Positions 1 to 8,610 of a stretch of DNA of 64,000 bases are shown here, in pieces. Numbering within the stretch: position 1 is the stretch's first letter; each line of letters opens with the position of its first letter. A program made the position numbers and the translations under genes. The DNA is from Nannocystis sp. GTDB taxonomy: Bacteria > Myxococcota_A > Polyangia > Nannocystales > Nannocystaceae. The stretch is from NCBI RefSeq assembly GCF_016714285.1, contig NZ_JADJNN010000005.1:62001-126000 (forward strand), given 5' to 3'. The notes beneath the pieces were generated by a model. The model searched no databases, was not told the origin of the DNA, and saw only the letters and a list, made by a program, of their open reading frames with translations.

Positions 1-1
1 G

Positions 2-277
2 ATGGCCATGCCCTCCGAGGTGCCAGGATATCTCCTCGGCGTCGTGCGCTACAGCTTCCTCCGCTATATCGCCGTGGTCGCCGTCGGCGAGCTGCCCTAC
101 GCCGTCGGCACGGTGATCCTCGGCGACAGCTTCGTCCAGCGCAGCATCCTACCATTCGTCGTACTCGGGGTCGCCGCCGCGCTGTTTAGCCGCTACGCAT
201 ATGTGCTGTTGCAGCGACGCCTCGCGGCCGCCCCACCCACCAGCCCTGAACCAGCCCCGACAGCCCCGAAGTCGTGA
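2..277 (+). CDS. VTT/TVP38-type membrane protein, C-terminal part (cut by window edge)
   Basis: The visible 91 residues hold two strongly hydrophobic stretches (about residues 25-41 and 49-71) separated by a short polar loop, then a basic patch and a Pro/Ala tail. The segment PGYLLGVVRYSFLRY followed by a GELPYAVG loop resembles the C-terminal end of SNARE-associated/VTT (TVP38/TMEM64, DedA-like) inner-membrane proteins. The usual family length is about 200 residues, so the gene probably begins before base 1; the ATG at position 2 is then internal. It converges with the minus-strand gene ending at 288, leaving 10 bp. Family membership is inferred from a fragment only. Confidence 0.6.
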   Translation: MAMPSEVPGYLLGVVRYSFLRYIAVVAVGELPYAVGTVILGDSFVQRSILPFVVLGVAAALFSRYAYVLLQRRLAAAPPTSPEPAPTAPKS

Positions 278-287
278 GCCCGCGCCG

Positions 288-2357
288 TCAGCGAGCGCGC
301 AGCCATGCGACGATGTCCTCCCGCGTGACCGGCAAGGCCGCGGCCGCCTGCGTGGCCGCGACCCGGAGGCGCTCAGCCCACCCCGGTGCGAGCCGCACGG
401 CGCCCGCCACCAGCACCGGGAGGGCCTCCGGCGCCACCGGATCGGCCACCAGACGCGCCAGCCCGAGCCGGGCCGCCTCGCCGTGTCCGTCGCGGGCGAG
501 CCCCGCGACCACGCAGGCGCGGGTGAGCTCCGAAGCCTCGGCCGCGAGCAACTGGGCCGCGTCCTCGCTCCGGCCGGCCGCGCTGGCGAGGATCTCGATC
601 GTCCAGTCGACGACCCGGGCGCCGCCACTGGCCGCCCGACCCCAGCGCTCCGCGGGTCCCCAGGCCTGCTCGAGGCTCACGACGGCGGTGCGCACCGTCG
701 CGGCATCGCCGAGCTCCGTGAGCGCCCGGCTCGCCCGCCGGACGTTCCCCAACCGCTTCCGCGATGGCTTGCCTTCCGCGACCGCCACCGCCACCTCCTG
801 CGCCAGCGCAGCCCGGAGCTCCGCCACCTGCGCCTCGTCGCCCACGGCTGGATCGCAGGCCCTGATGACGGCCGCGGCGAGCTCGTGCACCCGCGGGAGC
901 ACGCTCGCCAGCCGCTCGACGATCGCCGCCTTGCCGGCCTCGCGCGGCGACAGCCGCATACGCGCGAGCGCGTATTCCAGCTCCCACTCCGTGATGAGCC
1001 CCTCGGCGTAGCATTCGGCCAGGCGCGCCTCCGCCTCGGGGCCCCCGGCCTCGCGCTCGAGGTCCTGGCCGAGACAAATTGCAGTGACCCAATTCAGGGC
1101 CTCCGCGAAGCGATCGATCAGCCGCCCCAGCGCCGCGTCGCCATCGCGGCGGGCCTCGAGCACGGCCGCGAACTTCGCCCGCTCGTTCGCTACATCCGGG
1201 CGGATCGACTCCACCCACCCGCCGCAGCGCAGGAACACCCGAAATGCGCACAGGAGCGCCGCCGGCGGCCCCGGTTCGTCCGCGAACGCGATCGCCAGCG
1301 CAGCCTCGGCGTCCGCGCGGCGCCCCTCCTCGGCCGCCAGGACCGCCGTCAGCGCCCACACCAGCGCCCAGGCCTCGCCCCCCAGATGCGCCACCTCCCG
1401 CTCGCTCGGGGCCCGCCGGGCGAGCCGCAGCGAGAGCAGCAATTTCTCGGGCTCCCGCTTCGCCGCGCGCCGGGCCGCCCGGGCCAGCCCGGGCTCGCCC
1501 AGCGGGACCGTCGCCAGAGTCGCAAGATTGACCGACGACAGCGACAGCGCCTCGCGGGCCACCGCGTGCGCCCGCTCGCCCACCGGATCGATGCCGGCAT
1601 ACCAGGCGAGGGTCTCCGCCCGCCGGTGAAATCCTCGCATACGGATCAATGCATATACCTGATCGTGCTCGCCCGCCGCCCACAGGATCTCCAGCGCCAG
1701 ATCCGGGAGCACGTCGACCCAGCGCTGACGCAGCGACTCGCCGACGCGCTCCGTAAGGCGAGCGCAGATCTCGGTGATCGATGAATCCTCCCACCGCGGC
1801 GGACGTGGAGCTTTCGGCGGCCAGCCTTCGCCCCAGCCCACGAACATGTACGGCCGATCGAGGTCGGCCTCACCGTCGCCCACGCCGCCGAAGCCCGCGA
1901 GCGCCCCCGGGTCGACCCCATGCCCGAGCTCGGCCTCTGCGTACGCCGCGAGGGTACGCCGCAGCACGGCGTCGGCGTGGGCGAAGGGCATCATCCAGAA
2001 GGTCTCCTCGGTGTGCAGGAGGATCGTGGCAGGGAAGCGCTCGGCGACCAGTCGGACCCACGCGTCGTAGAGATCGCCGAGATGGGCCCCGAACGCGTCG
2101 AGCGTCGCCACCCGGCGACGCTCGAGGCGAGCGACGCAGTCCCCCGACGCAGCGATGCACACCGTGAACGCCGGCGCCCCGGTCTCACCGGGCATGACCA
2201 CGCAATCCTCGGGTGCGAACGCCGCGAGCCACCACGACGGAATGATGTACTTGCCCGAATCCAGCCGCGGCGCCGCGCCCCACGGCCGCGTCCTGCGGGC
2301 GAAGCCCTCCGCCACCTCGCGCGACGCACAGCTGATGAAGAAGCTCTCGTTGCCCAC
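288..2357 (-). CDS. Conserved hypothetical protein, helical, about 689 aa
   Basis: I do not recognise a family. The first 230 residues look like a mixed alpha/beta domain with several aromatic patches (YIIPSWW, TFWMMPF, MFVGWGEGWPP). The remaining 450 are almost entirely Ala/Leu/Arg/Glu-rich helices with the spacing of HEAT- or TPR-like solenoid repeats. There is no signal peptide or membrane segment, so it is probably cytoplasmic. I chose the GTG at 2357 because coding bias starts there and a -10-like TACAGT lies 8 bp upstream (2366-2371); the open frame runs further but into the promoter region of the divergent kinase. Head-to-head placement suggests co-regulation with the kinase, which is inference only. 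Confidence 0.75.
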   Translation of the reverse strand: MGNESFFISCASREVAEGFARRTRPWGAAPRLDSGKYIIPSWWLAAFAPEDCVVMPGETGAPAFTVCIAASGDCVARLERRRVATLDAFGAHLGDLYDAWVRLVAERFPATILLHTEETFWMMPFAHADAVLRRTLAAYAEAELGHGVDPGALAGFGGVGDGEADLDRPYMFVGWGEGWPPKAPRPPRWEDSSITEICARLTERVGESLRQRWVDVLPDLALEILWAAGEHDQVYALIRMRGFHRRAETLAWYAGIDPVGERAHAVAREALSLSSVNLATLATVPLGEPGLARAARRAAKREPEKLLLSLRLARRAPSEREVAHLGGEAWALVWALTAVLAAEEGRRADAEAALAIAFADEPGPPAALLCAFRVFLRCGGWVESIRPDVANERAKFAAVLEARRDGDAALGRLIDRFAEALNWVTAICLGQDLEREAGGPEAEARLAECYAEGLITEWELEYALARMRLSPREAGKAAIVERLASVLPRVHELAAAVIRACDPAVGDEAQVAELRAALAQEVAVAVAEGKPSRKRLGNVRRASRALTELGDAATVRTAVVSLEQAWGPAERWGRAASGGARVVDWTIEILASAAGRSEDAAQLLAAEASELTRACVVAGLARDGHGEAARLGLARLVADPVAPEALPVLVAGAVRLAPGWAERLRVAATQAAAALPVTREDIVAWLRAR

Positions 2358-2481
2358 GGCGCGGGACTGTACACGACCGCCGACCGCGACGAACCCTCGG
2401 CAGCTCAAGGCTTTGCTTGGCGAGCTTTTGGTGGGTCGACGACGGGGCCGCTCGATCTGGCGTAACATCCGGCCCAGACCA

Positions 2482-3972
2482 TTGGCCGCCGACCTCGATA
2501 TCACCGCCCCGACCCTGCCCGCGACCACCTCCGCGTGGAGCACCGACGCCCCGGCGGCGCCCCACCTCACCCTCGCGCGCGGGGCCCTGCTCGGCCGCTA
2601 TGTCATCATCGAGATGCTCGGCGCCGGCGCGATGGGCGTCGTGTACAGCGCCTTCGATCCCGAGCTCGACCGCAAGGTCGCCGTCAAGCTCGTCAAGCCC
2701 GGCGAGGACGACCCCGACGCCCGCGCTCGCCTGCTCCGCGAGGCCAGGGCGATGGCCCGCCTCGCCCACCCCAACGTCGTCGCCGTCCACGACGTCGGGA
2801 CCTTCGGCGACGAGGTCTTCGTCGCCATGGAATTCGTGCAGGGCGTGACCCTGGGCCGCTGGCTGCGCGAGCGCCCTCGCAGCTGGCGCGAGGTCGTGGA
2901 GCTGTTCGTCGCCGCCGGGCACGGACTCGCGGCGGCCCACGAGGCCGGCCTGGTCCACCGCGACCTCAAACCGGAGAACATCATGGTCGGCCCCGGCACG
3001 CGCGTGCGAGTGATGGACTTCGGCCTCGCGCGCAGCGCCGGCAGCGTGCGCGAGGGGTCCTCTGCGAGCCCGGACGGAGCCGCCGCGCTGCCCTCGCTGA
3101 CGCGCGTCGGCGCCGTCCCCGGGACGCCCGCGTACATGGCTCCCGAGCAGTGGGACCGTCGCCCGGCGGACGCTCGCTCCGATCAGTTCTCGTTGTGCGT
3201 CGCCCTGTGGGAGGCCGTCCACGGCGAGCGCCCCTTCCATGGCGACACCCTGCCATCGTTGATGCTGGCGATCACCAGCGGCGAGCGCTCGCCGCCCCGC
3301 GACCCCGCGCGGGCGCCCCCGTGGCTGCGCGAGCTGCTCGTGCGCGGGCTCGCGGTCGATCCCGCCGCCCGCTGGCCCTCGGTCGCGGCGCTGTGCGACG
3401 CGCTCGAGCGCCGGCCCGATCCCACCAGCCACGCCCGCGAGCGGCTGATCGTCGCAGCGCTCCTCGTCGGCGCCATGTTCGCCTGGATGCTCTACTACGA
3501 TTGGACCGACGACGGCACCGCCCCCTCCGTCGGCGCCAACCTGCTCCCGCCGGCAATCCTCGCCTTCGGCCTCCTGGGCCTCGTGAGCTTCTATTTTCGC
3601 AAGTCGATCCTCCGCAACCCCGCGCACCGTGGGCGCCTCCTGATGTTCATCACCACCGGCGGCTTCGTCTTCGCCAGCCGCCTCGCGGGCGCCCGCGGCG
3701 GCGAGGCGATCGAGAGCGTCGTCCTGCGCGACGTGATGATCTGCGGCGTCGGCATCTGCGCCCTGGCCAGCTTCGTCACCCCGCACACCCGGCTCTTGCC
3801 TGTCGCCGCGATGGTGCCTCCGCTCGGCGTCGCGGCGATCATCCTGTACCCCGCGTCGTTAGCGATCGCCGCGACGCTGTCGCTCGACCTCCCGATCTTG
3901 CTCGCCCTCGCGGACTGGCACCTGAGCGCCAGAGCAGCCAAACCCCCGGGCCCGGCGAAGCACGGCGCATAG
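2482..3972 (+). CDS. Eukaryote-type Ser/Thr protein kinase with multi-pass C-terminal membrane domain
   Basis: Protein kinase of about 496 aa. All main motifs are visible: glycine loop GAGAMGVVY (about residue 47), VAVK lysine (about 69), catalytic loop HRDLKPEN (about 160), metal-binding DFGLA (about 179) and GTPAYMAPEQ (about 215). The catalytic domain ends near residue 315. It is followed by about six hydrophobic segments instead of the usual single helix plus sensor domain, so the kinase is cytoplasmic and anchored by a polytopic membrane domain that may itself sense something. The start is uncertain: TTG at 2482 is the only start codon close to the domain that avoids overlapping the divergent gene. 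Such kinases are numerous in myxobacteria; the substrate cannot be predicted. Confidence 0.9.
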   Translation: MAADLDITAPTLPATTSAWSTDAPAAPHLTLARGALLGRYVIIEMLGAGAMGVVYSAFDPELDRKVAVKLVKPGEDDPDARARLLREARAMARLAHPNVVAVHDVGTFGDEVFVAMEFVQGVTLGRWLRERPRSWREVVELFVAAGHGLAAAHEAGLVHRDLKPENIMVGPGTRVRVMDFGLARSAGSVREGSSASPDGAAALPSLTRVGAVPGTPAYMAPEQWDRRPADARSDQFSLCVALWEAVHGERPFHGDTLPSLMLAITSGERSPPRDPARAPPWLRELLVRGLAVDPAARWPSVAALCDALERRPDPTSHARERLIVAALLVGAMFAWMLYYDWTDDGTAPSVGANLLPPAILAFGLLGLVSFYFRKSILRNPAHRGRLLMFITTGGFVFASRLAGARGGEAIESVVLRDVMICGVGICALASFVTPHTRLLPVAAMVPPLGVAAIILYPASLAIAATLSLDLPILLALADWHLSARAAKPPGPAKHGA

Positions 3973-3992
3973 TCAGCCCGGGTCGCAGCGCA

Positions 3993-4398
3993 TCACGCGA
4001 GATTGAGGTCCATCCCGAAGAACATGCCGCGCCGGGTCTTCTCGGCCAACAGCGCCTGCTTCTCGAGCTTGAGCTGACGCCGGCCGCCCGCGACCGTCGC
4101 CGCCTGGGCGATCTGCGCGTCGATGGCGTCAATGGCGGCCTGCACCTCCTGGTCGGTCATGTCGGCCAGCGCCCGATCGGCGACCGGCGCGGCGTTGGTG
4201 GGCACATTGACCAGGTTCTGGTTGCCATTGACGCCGATCTGGTTCCACTGCGCCGCCGCTGCCCGGAAGGCCCCGGAGGGCGCCCCGCGGCTGACCAGGC
4301 GGATCGGGTTCGGGTTCAGGACGGCCGCGGTCCCGTTGGCGTTGGCCTGCCAGCCCCCAGGCGATCGAGCCGAGGTAGAGCCCCGCCTTGGCGCCCAA
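3993..4398 (-). CDS. Small hypothetical protein, apparently frameshifted
   Basis: Coding bias on the minus strand is strong from 3993 to about 4357 (a protein with a coiled, Ala/Gln-rich end: DQEVQAAIDAIDAQIAQAA, then a Lys/Arg-rich end). It continues in another frame from about 4359 to a TTG at 4398 (GAKAGLYLGSIAWG). The switch falls in a run of five C on the plus strand (4354-4358). Removing one base gives one continuous 134-residue protein that reads SIAWGWQANANG across the join. Either the assembly has an extra base or the gene is recently broken. No family recognised. It lies 76 bp downstream of the minus-strand gene ending at 4475 and converges with the kinase, 20 bp away. Confidence 0.5.
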
Positions 4399-4474
4399 GC
4401 TCGCAACCTACCTCGCAATCCATCAACAGCGGGCCGCCTTCCAGCGCGCGCACGCCGACTGAGACCCCGGGCGC

Positions 4475-5104
4475 TCACACCTCGCGGTGGCGGACCTGGC
4501 CGCTGTGGACCGCGCCGCCGGCGTCCGTGCAAGTAACGGCGATGCTGGCGATACCGACCGGCATGCCGAGCACCCGACGCGCGAGCAGCCGGACGCCGTC
4601 CGTGCGACAGCGCGGGATGTGGCGCCCACCGTCGGTGTCGATCGCCACATATGCGTGCACTCGACCGTCGCTGGCGAGCTCGACGGTGAAGGTGAATTCC
4701 TTGCCGTCTCCGGCGACCGCGACCGTGAGGCTGGTGCTCGAGAGCCGCCGATATTGCAGCTTGACCATGCGCTCGATCAACGCGCCGAGCGGCTTGCGCC
4801 GGTCCGCCTCGCTGGTATTGGACCACCATAATTGGGCCCGGTGCAGGCGCGCCGCCGCGGCGTCGGTCCACGCGTCGATCACCAAATCGAAGTGCGGCTT
4901 GCCGAAGTCACGCTTCACCCGCACCACCTCGGAGGTCGCCAGCGCGGGCTCCTCGGTCGCCGCCTCCCCGGCCACCACCGGGTCCGCGGTGCTCCCCAGC
5001 GCGAGCCACAACACAGCCGTCGGCAACGCGAGGTCCATCGGATCGACCATAACAGGGAGCCCGGCGGCCGGAGCGAAGAACTCCGCGCCCGCGATGTTCA
5101 CCAT
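4475..5104 (-). CDS. Hypothetical protein, about 209 aa
   Basis: No recognised family. Strong GC-third-position bias runs back to the ATG at 5104 (MVNIAGAEFF), which I prefer over the GTG nine bases upstream; internal ATGs at 5050 and 5038 would give a protein starting at a weak hydrophobic stretch (about residues 23-36). The middle has a mixed alpha/beta composition with alternating hydrophobic strands (LTVAVAGDGKEFTFTVELA, HAYVAIDTDGG), compatible with a small beta-sandwich or jelly-roll fold. Two cysteines are present, one of them in VTCTDAGG near the C-terminus. It may form a two-gene unit with the small gene downstream at 3993. Confidence 0.6.
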   Translation of the reverse strand: MVNIAGAEFFAPAAGLPVMVDPMDLALPTAVLWLALGSTADPVVAGEAATEEPALATSEVVRVKRDFGKPHFDLVIDAWTDAAAARLHRAQLWWSNTSEADRRKPLGALIERMVKLQYRRLSSTSLTVAVAGDGKEFTFTVELASDGRVHAYVAIDTDGGRHIPRCRTDGVRLLARRVLGMPVGIASIAVTCTDAGGAVHSGQVRHREV

Positions 5105-5217
5105 GGTGAACACTGCGAATGCAACCGGCTAGCAACCTGGACATCACCCGGCGATCGGGCCGTCAGCCCGCGAATTCACGGTCCGCGCGGAAGCGTCCCG
5201 GTCACCGGAGGACGAGC

Positions 5218-5531
5218 TCAGCCGGGGGGCAGCTCGGGCCGCCCGCGGCGCAGCCGCTTGAGGCCGGCGGCCACCAACGGGGTGATCGCCAGGGTGGCGA
5301 GGATCCGCAGCGGCTGGGTCAGCTTGGTGGCGACCCACGCGGCCGCCAGAGTGCCGGCGCTGCCGGCAGCCGAGTCCGTCGCCACGCCGAGAGAGATCGC
5401 AATCGCGAAGCCAGACAGCACCAGCACAAAATGATCAGATAGAGGCTGAGCGCCACGCCGCCGTACTCGGCGAGCATTCCCTTCATCCGCTCGGAGAGGG
5501 TGGGACCGGGAGGGCTCGCTGTGCTCGCCAT
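5218..5531 (-). CDS. DUF1279/FAM210-like small membrane protein, apparently frameshifted
   Basis: The N-terminal frame starts at ATG 5531 and reads an 18-residue leader, then MKGMLAEYGGVALSLYLII. At a run of four A on the plus strand (5428-5431) coding bias moves to another frame, which continues VLVLSGFAIAISLGV and ends at 5218 with RRGRPELPPG. Adding one base at the run gives a continuous 104-residue protein with a short amphipathic start (KEYG-type, typical of DUF1279 proteins), a first membrane helix, a Gly/Ala loop and a second amphipathic or membrane segment (PLRILATLAITPLVAAG). The lesion is at a homopolymer, so a sequencing error is as likely as a true mutation. Family assignment is from pattern only. 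Confidence 0.55.
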
Positions 5532-5592
5532 GCGGGCCACAGGCTGACAGACCGGCGCCACCGCGACAAGCGCTATTCGCTGCCCCGGCGGC

Positions 5593-6687
5593 TCACAGCG
5601 CCTCGATCTCCGCCAGCGTGCAATCCTCCGGGGCGGTGCGAGGGTTGCACCGCGAGGGCTGACCGCCGGGGATCTCGAACACATAATCGAGATCGCCTTT
5701 GGGCGGCGGATAGTCGGTGCTGATGAAGGTCGCGCCGCTGGCGAGGGCCGCGAGGGCCCGGGTGTCGTCACCGGCGAGGGGCTCGATGTTGTCGGCGTCG
5801 GCGCGGGTGCGGACGAGGTGACCGGCGTCGAGCGCCGCGGTGATGTTCGCGGCGTCGCCGCTCGGATCGTTGAGGGTGTGCACCGCGGCGTAGGGCAGCG
5901 AGAGGTCGCCGAACGCGTCGGGGAACAGCAGGTGGCCGGCGAGCCCCCCCTTCACATACGTCGCGCGCCAGTTGCCGCCGTCGTGCAGCACCAGCAAGAT
6001 CTTGCCGCGCGTGGCGTCGATCGTCGGCCAGCCGCGCGCGGCGAGCCCCTCGCTCAGCGTCGCCGCGTCGCCCTGCACGTCGTCCGGCGCGACGATCCGC
6101 TCGCGCGGCCATATCGACGTGATCTGCTGCTCGAGCGAGGCCATCAGCTCGGGGCCGATCACCGCGTTGTACGTGGTCTTGAACTCAAACATCACATACA
6201 GGAGATGATGCCCCGGGTGCGCGTCCGACCAGCCGCGCAGCGCCTGTAGACAATCCGTGAGCAGCATACAGGTGGTCCCCGGGTCGAGCAGCGCGAGGTG
6301 ATAGACCTCGACCGGGTCGCCCGGCTGCTTGAAATTGAGGTCCAGCTCGAACTGCCGCGCGCCGTGGTCCAGCTGCTCGGGCAGCGGCAAATGCGTGTAG
6401 TCGATGTCCTTGACCGCGTCGCCGGACGATACGTGGTAGCTATTGTGCGTACCCATCGCCTGCAGGTGATTGAGCCGCAGGCCCTCCTCGGGCGGCAGGT
6501 CGCCGCTGCTGCTCGCCGCGCCGGTGGTCGGCGCGGAGGTGCTGGCCCCGCCGCTCGACCCGCTGCCCGCCCCGCTGCTCGATTCGGCCGCGCTCGACCC
6601 GGCCTCGCTGGGCCCGCTGTCGTGCGTGGGGGGCGACCCACAGGCCATCGCGGTGAGGAGGAGGAGGAGCAAGGGTGAGCAGCGCAT
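5593..6687 (-). CDS. Ca2+-dependent phosphoinositide-specific phospholipase C-like lipoprotein
   Basis: 364 aa. The N-terminus MRCSPLLLLLLTAMACG is a lipoprotein signal with lipobox TAMAC, followed by about 40 residues of Ser/Ala/Gly linker. The mature domain begins with MGTHNSYH and continues with LPEQLDHGARQFELDL, YHLALLD, GKILLVLHDGG and a late FISTDYPPP. These match the bacterial PI-PLC 'C1' family (X-domain-like barrel with catalytic His in HNSYH). It would hydrolyse a phosphoinositide-like or GPI-like substrate at the cell surface. The ATG at 6687 is preferred over an upstream in-frame ATG because it starts the signal peptide. A TATCAT element 8 bp upstream suggests a very short leader. 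Confidence 0.82.
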   Translation of the reverse strand: MRCSPLLLLLLTAMACGSPPTHDSGPSEAGSSAAESSSGAGSGSSGGASTSAPTTGAASSSGDLPPEEGLRLNHLQAMGTHNSYHVSSGDAVKDIDYTHLPLPEQLDHGARQFELDLNFKQPGDPVEVYHLALLDPGTTCMLLTDCLQALRGWSDAHPGHHLLYVMFEFKTTYNAVIGPELMASLEQQITSIWPRERIVAPDDVQGDAATLSEGLAARGWPTIDATRGKILLVLHDGGNWRATYVKGGLAGHLLFPDAFGDLSLPYAAVHTLNDPSGDAANITAALDAGHLVRTRADADNIEPLAGDDTRALAALASGATFISTDYPPPKGDLDYVFEIPGGQPSRCNPRTAPEDCTLAEIEAL

Positions 6688-6695
6688 TCGCGGCG

Positions 6696-6701
6696 ATGAT
6701 A
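6696..6701 (-). promoter_or_regulatory. Candidate -10 element for the PI-PLC-like gene
   Basis: TATCAT on the minus strand, 8 bp from the ATG at 6687; 5 of 6 match to TATAAT in a region where AT-rich hexamers are rare. No clear -35. If used, the mRNA leader would be only a few bases. Confidence 0.3.
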
Positions 6702-6833
6702 GCCACAGCCGCTTCCGGGCCGGGGTCCGCGAGATTGCGGAGCGCACGATTTATTTCGCGGCGAGGCTGCCGGAGGGTCCGCGCCGGGCACGCAGGTCTT
6801 GCGGGGCGCGAGAGGCTTGGGTACGCATGCTCC

Positions 6834-7318
6834 ATGCCTCAGATCGGCGACAAGGCCCCCGACTTCGACCTCCCCAATCACAAGCGCGAGCGCGTCTCGC
6901 TCGCGAGCCTGCGCGGCAAGACCGTCGTCCTCGCGTTCTTCCCGGCCGCCTTCACCGGCGTCTGCGAGAAGGAGCTGTGCTCGTTTCGCGACTCGCTCGC
7001 CGCGCTCAACGACCTCAACGCGACCGTGCTCGGCATCAGCGTCGACGCGCCCTTCAGCAACGCCGCGTTCGCCGAGCGCAACCAGCTCACTTCCCGCTGC
7101 TCTCGGATTACCTCCGCGAGGCGGTGCGAGCCTACGGCGTGGCGCACGACGACTTCGCGGGCCTGCCCGGCTACACCGCGGCCAAGCGCTCGGTGTTCGT
7201 GATCGACCCGAACGGCACGCTCCAGTACCGTTGGGTCGGGCCCAACCCCGGGGTCGAGCCCAACTACGAGGAGGTCAAGCAGGCGGTCGGAAGCATCAGC
7301 GTGAGCAGCACGGCCTGA
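6834..7318 (+). CDS. Peroxiredoxin (AhpE-like), apparently frameshifted
   Basis: Starts at ATG 6834 (MPQIGDKAPDFDLPNHK). The peroxidatic site is FFPAAFTGVCEKELCSFRD, with Cys near residue 45 in the P-x-x-x-T-x-x-C pattern, matching one-cysteine AhpE/BCP-type peroxiredoxins that reduce peroxides in the cytoplasm. At 7090-7092 the frame breaks after ERNQLT and resumes one frame over as FPLLSDYLREAVRAYGV, ending at 7318. Adding one base restores a 161-residue protein of normal family length, and the joined sequence NQLTFPLLSDY is what the family shows at this place. The gene is therefore either inactivated by a one-base deletion or affected by an assembly error. Confidence 0.85.
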
Positions 7319-7387
7319 CCGGCGTGGGCGGCTCGGGCTCGCACAGGGGCAGCGCTTGAGCGGGCGCGGGACCTCGCGCATGCTCAG

Positions 7388-7963
7388 GTGTTGCTTGCGA
7401 CGCTGACGCTCTCGGGGGCCATGTCGACCGCGTTCGCGGCGCGCTGTGTCGTCGTTCATCGCCGCCGCCGCGCCCGTGCGGCCGAGATCGAGGCGCTCAG
7501 CGACGACGCGCCGACCGGCAGCGCGGCCCACCTCAGCCCCTCGCTCGCGCACCTGACCGCGCAGGCGCGGGTGGTCCGTCTGATGCTGGCGACCCCGCTA
7601 CGGCGCGGCGAGCCGCCGCTGCTGCGCGAGACGCCGTGGGGTCGGCGGGCCCGCTGCGACGAGTACGACCTCGCCCTCGGCGACGCGCGGCGGGCCCTGT
7701 GGGAGTGGCTGCTGCTGTTTCGTCGCCTCGGCGAGCGCGACCGCCACGTGCTGCACGCGCTCGGCGTGTCGGTGGCGCCGTTCTACAGCGCGCTGCTGCG
7801 GCCCGGGGTGTTCGACCGCAGCGCCGACCCGTGGGAGCAGACGCTGTATCCGGCGGCGCCGGACCCCGAGCGGGTGTTCACGGCGCTGCGGCGGACGATG
7901 CACGACCTGCGCTGCTTCGAGGCCACGCTGCTGACCGCCGCGCACGACCCGTACCGGCGCTGA
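7388..7963 (+). CDS. Hypothetical protein, about 191 aa
   Basis: No family recognised. The N-terminus (MLLATLTLSGAMSTAFAAR) could be a weak signal peptide or membrane anchor followed by an Arg-rich stretch; the rest is soluble and helical, with a Trp/Leu-rich region LWEWLLLFRRLG and a Tyr/Pro segment near residue 145. The start is either GTG 7388 or ATG 7421. It ends 3 bp before the converging minus-strand lipoprotein gene at 7967. Confidence 0.6.
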   Translation: MLLATLTLSGAMSTAFAARCVVVHRRRRARAAEIEALSDDAPTGSAAHLSPSLAHLTAQARVVRLMLATPLRRGEPPLLRETPWGRRARCDEYDLALGDARRALWEWLLLFRRLGERDRHVLHALGVSVAPFYSALLRPGVFDRSADPWEQTLYPAAPDPERVFTALRRTMHDLRCFEATLLTAAHDPYRR

Positions 7964-7966
7964 GGC

Positions 7967-8527
7967 TCAGGGGACGTCGATCTTCTGCTCGTAGGAGCCG
8001 ACGAGTACGGTCCACAGGCCGCTCTGCAGGCCGCTCACCGTCGACGTAACCTCGTGCGGGCAGGTGCAGCCGCGGTCGGGCTGGCCGTTGATCACGTAGG
8101 TGACGATCAGCGTCTTGTTGCTGCCGAGGATCACCTCGCTGCCGATCGTGATGTTGCAGGCCGAGGTGCGGCCCTTCTCGGTGATCTTCAGGATCCCGGG
8201 GCCGAGCACCTCGAGGACCAGCTCATCCTTGGCCGGCGGGGGGTCGACACAGTCGGAGCTCTCGTCCGATACGGTCACGCCGCAGTCGTCGCCCGAGCTC
8301 TCGCAGGCCGGCTGCTCGCCGGTGCTCGCGTCGGCGCCGCTGCTGCTCGCGCCGCTCGTGCTCGCGGCGGTGGTGGTCGGCGCCTCCGTGGTGCTACCCG
8401 CGCTGGCATCGCTCGTCGACGCCGCGCTCGCACCGGTCTCGCTTCCGTCCGTGGCGGTGCCCTCGTCCTTGCCGCCGCACGCGAGCCCGAGGGCCGCGAT
8501 CAACCATGTCTGCCGGAAGTAGTGCAT
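7967..8527 (-). CDS. Putative lipoprotein with Ser/Thr/Ala linker
   Basis: 186 aa. The signal MHYFRQTWLIAALGLACGG has lipobox LGLAC. About 50 residues of low-complexity Ser/Thr/Ala/Gly linker follow, then a small beta-rich domain with six cysteines (CESSGDDC, DCVDPP, SACNITIG, GCTCPHE). Strand-turn patterns such as LVLEVLGPGILKITEKG and KTLIVTYVING suggest a small secreted beta-sandwich. The ATG at 8527 is preferred to the TTG two codons upstream. No family recognised; the architecture is shared with several other lipoproteins in this window (for example at 48041 and 50267). Confidence 0.7.
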   Translation of the reverse strand: MHYFRQTWLIAALGLACGGKDEGTATDGSETGASAASTSDASAGSTTEAPTTTAASTSGASSSGADASTGEQPACESSGDDCGVTVSDESSDCVDPPPAKDELVLEVLGPGILKITEKGRTSACNITIGSEVILGSNKTLIVTYVINGQPDRGCTCPHEVTSTVSGLQSGLWTVLVGSYEQKIDVP

Positions 8528-8574
8528 CGTCAACGATCTCCGATCCCTGGTGTCGCCCGGTCGTCCCCCAAGGT

Positions 8575-8602
8575 CAAGTTGGGGTCAACAAGTTGGGGTC
8601 AA
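8575..8602. repeat. Two tandem 14-bp units
   Basis: CAAGTTGGGGTCAA is repeated exactly twice, head to tail, just upstream of the minus-strand lipoprotein gene (start 8527) and next to the end of the gene at 8611. It could be a direct-repeat binding site or slippage product. Confidence 0.6.
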
Positions 8603-8610
8603 GCCAGGCG

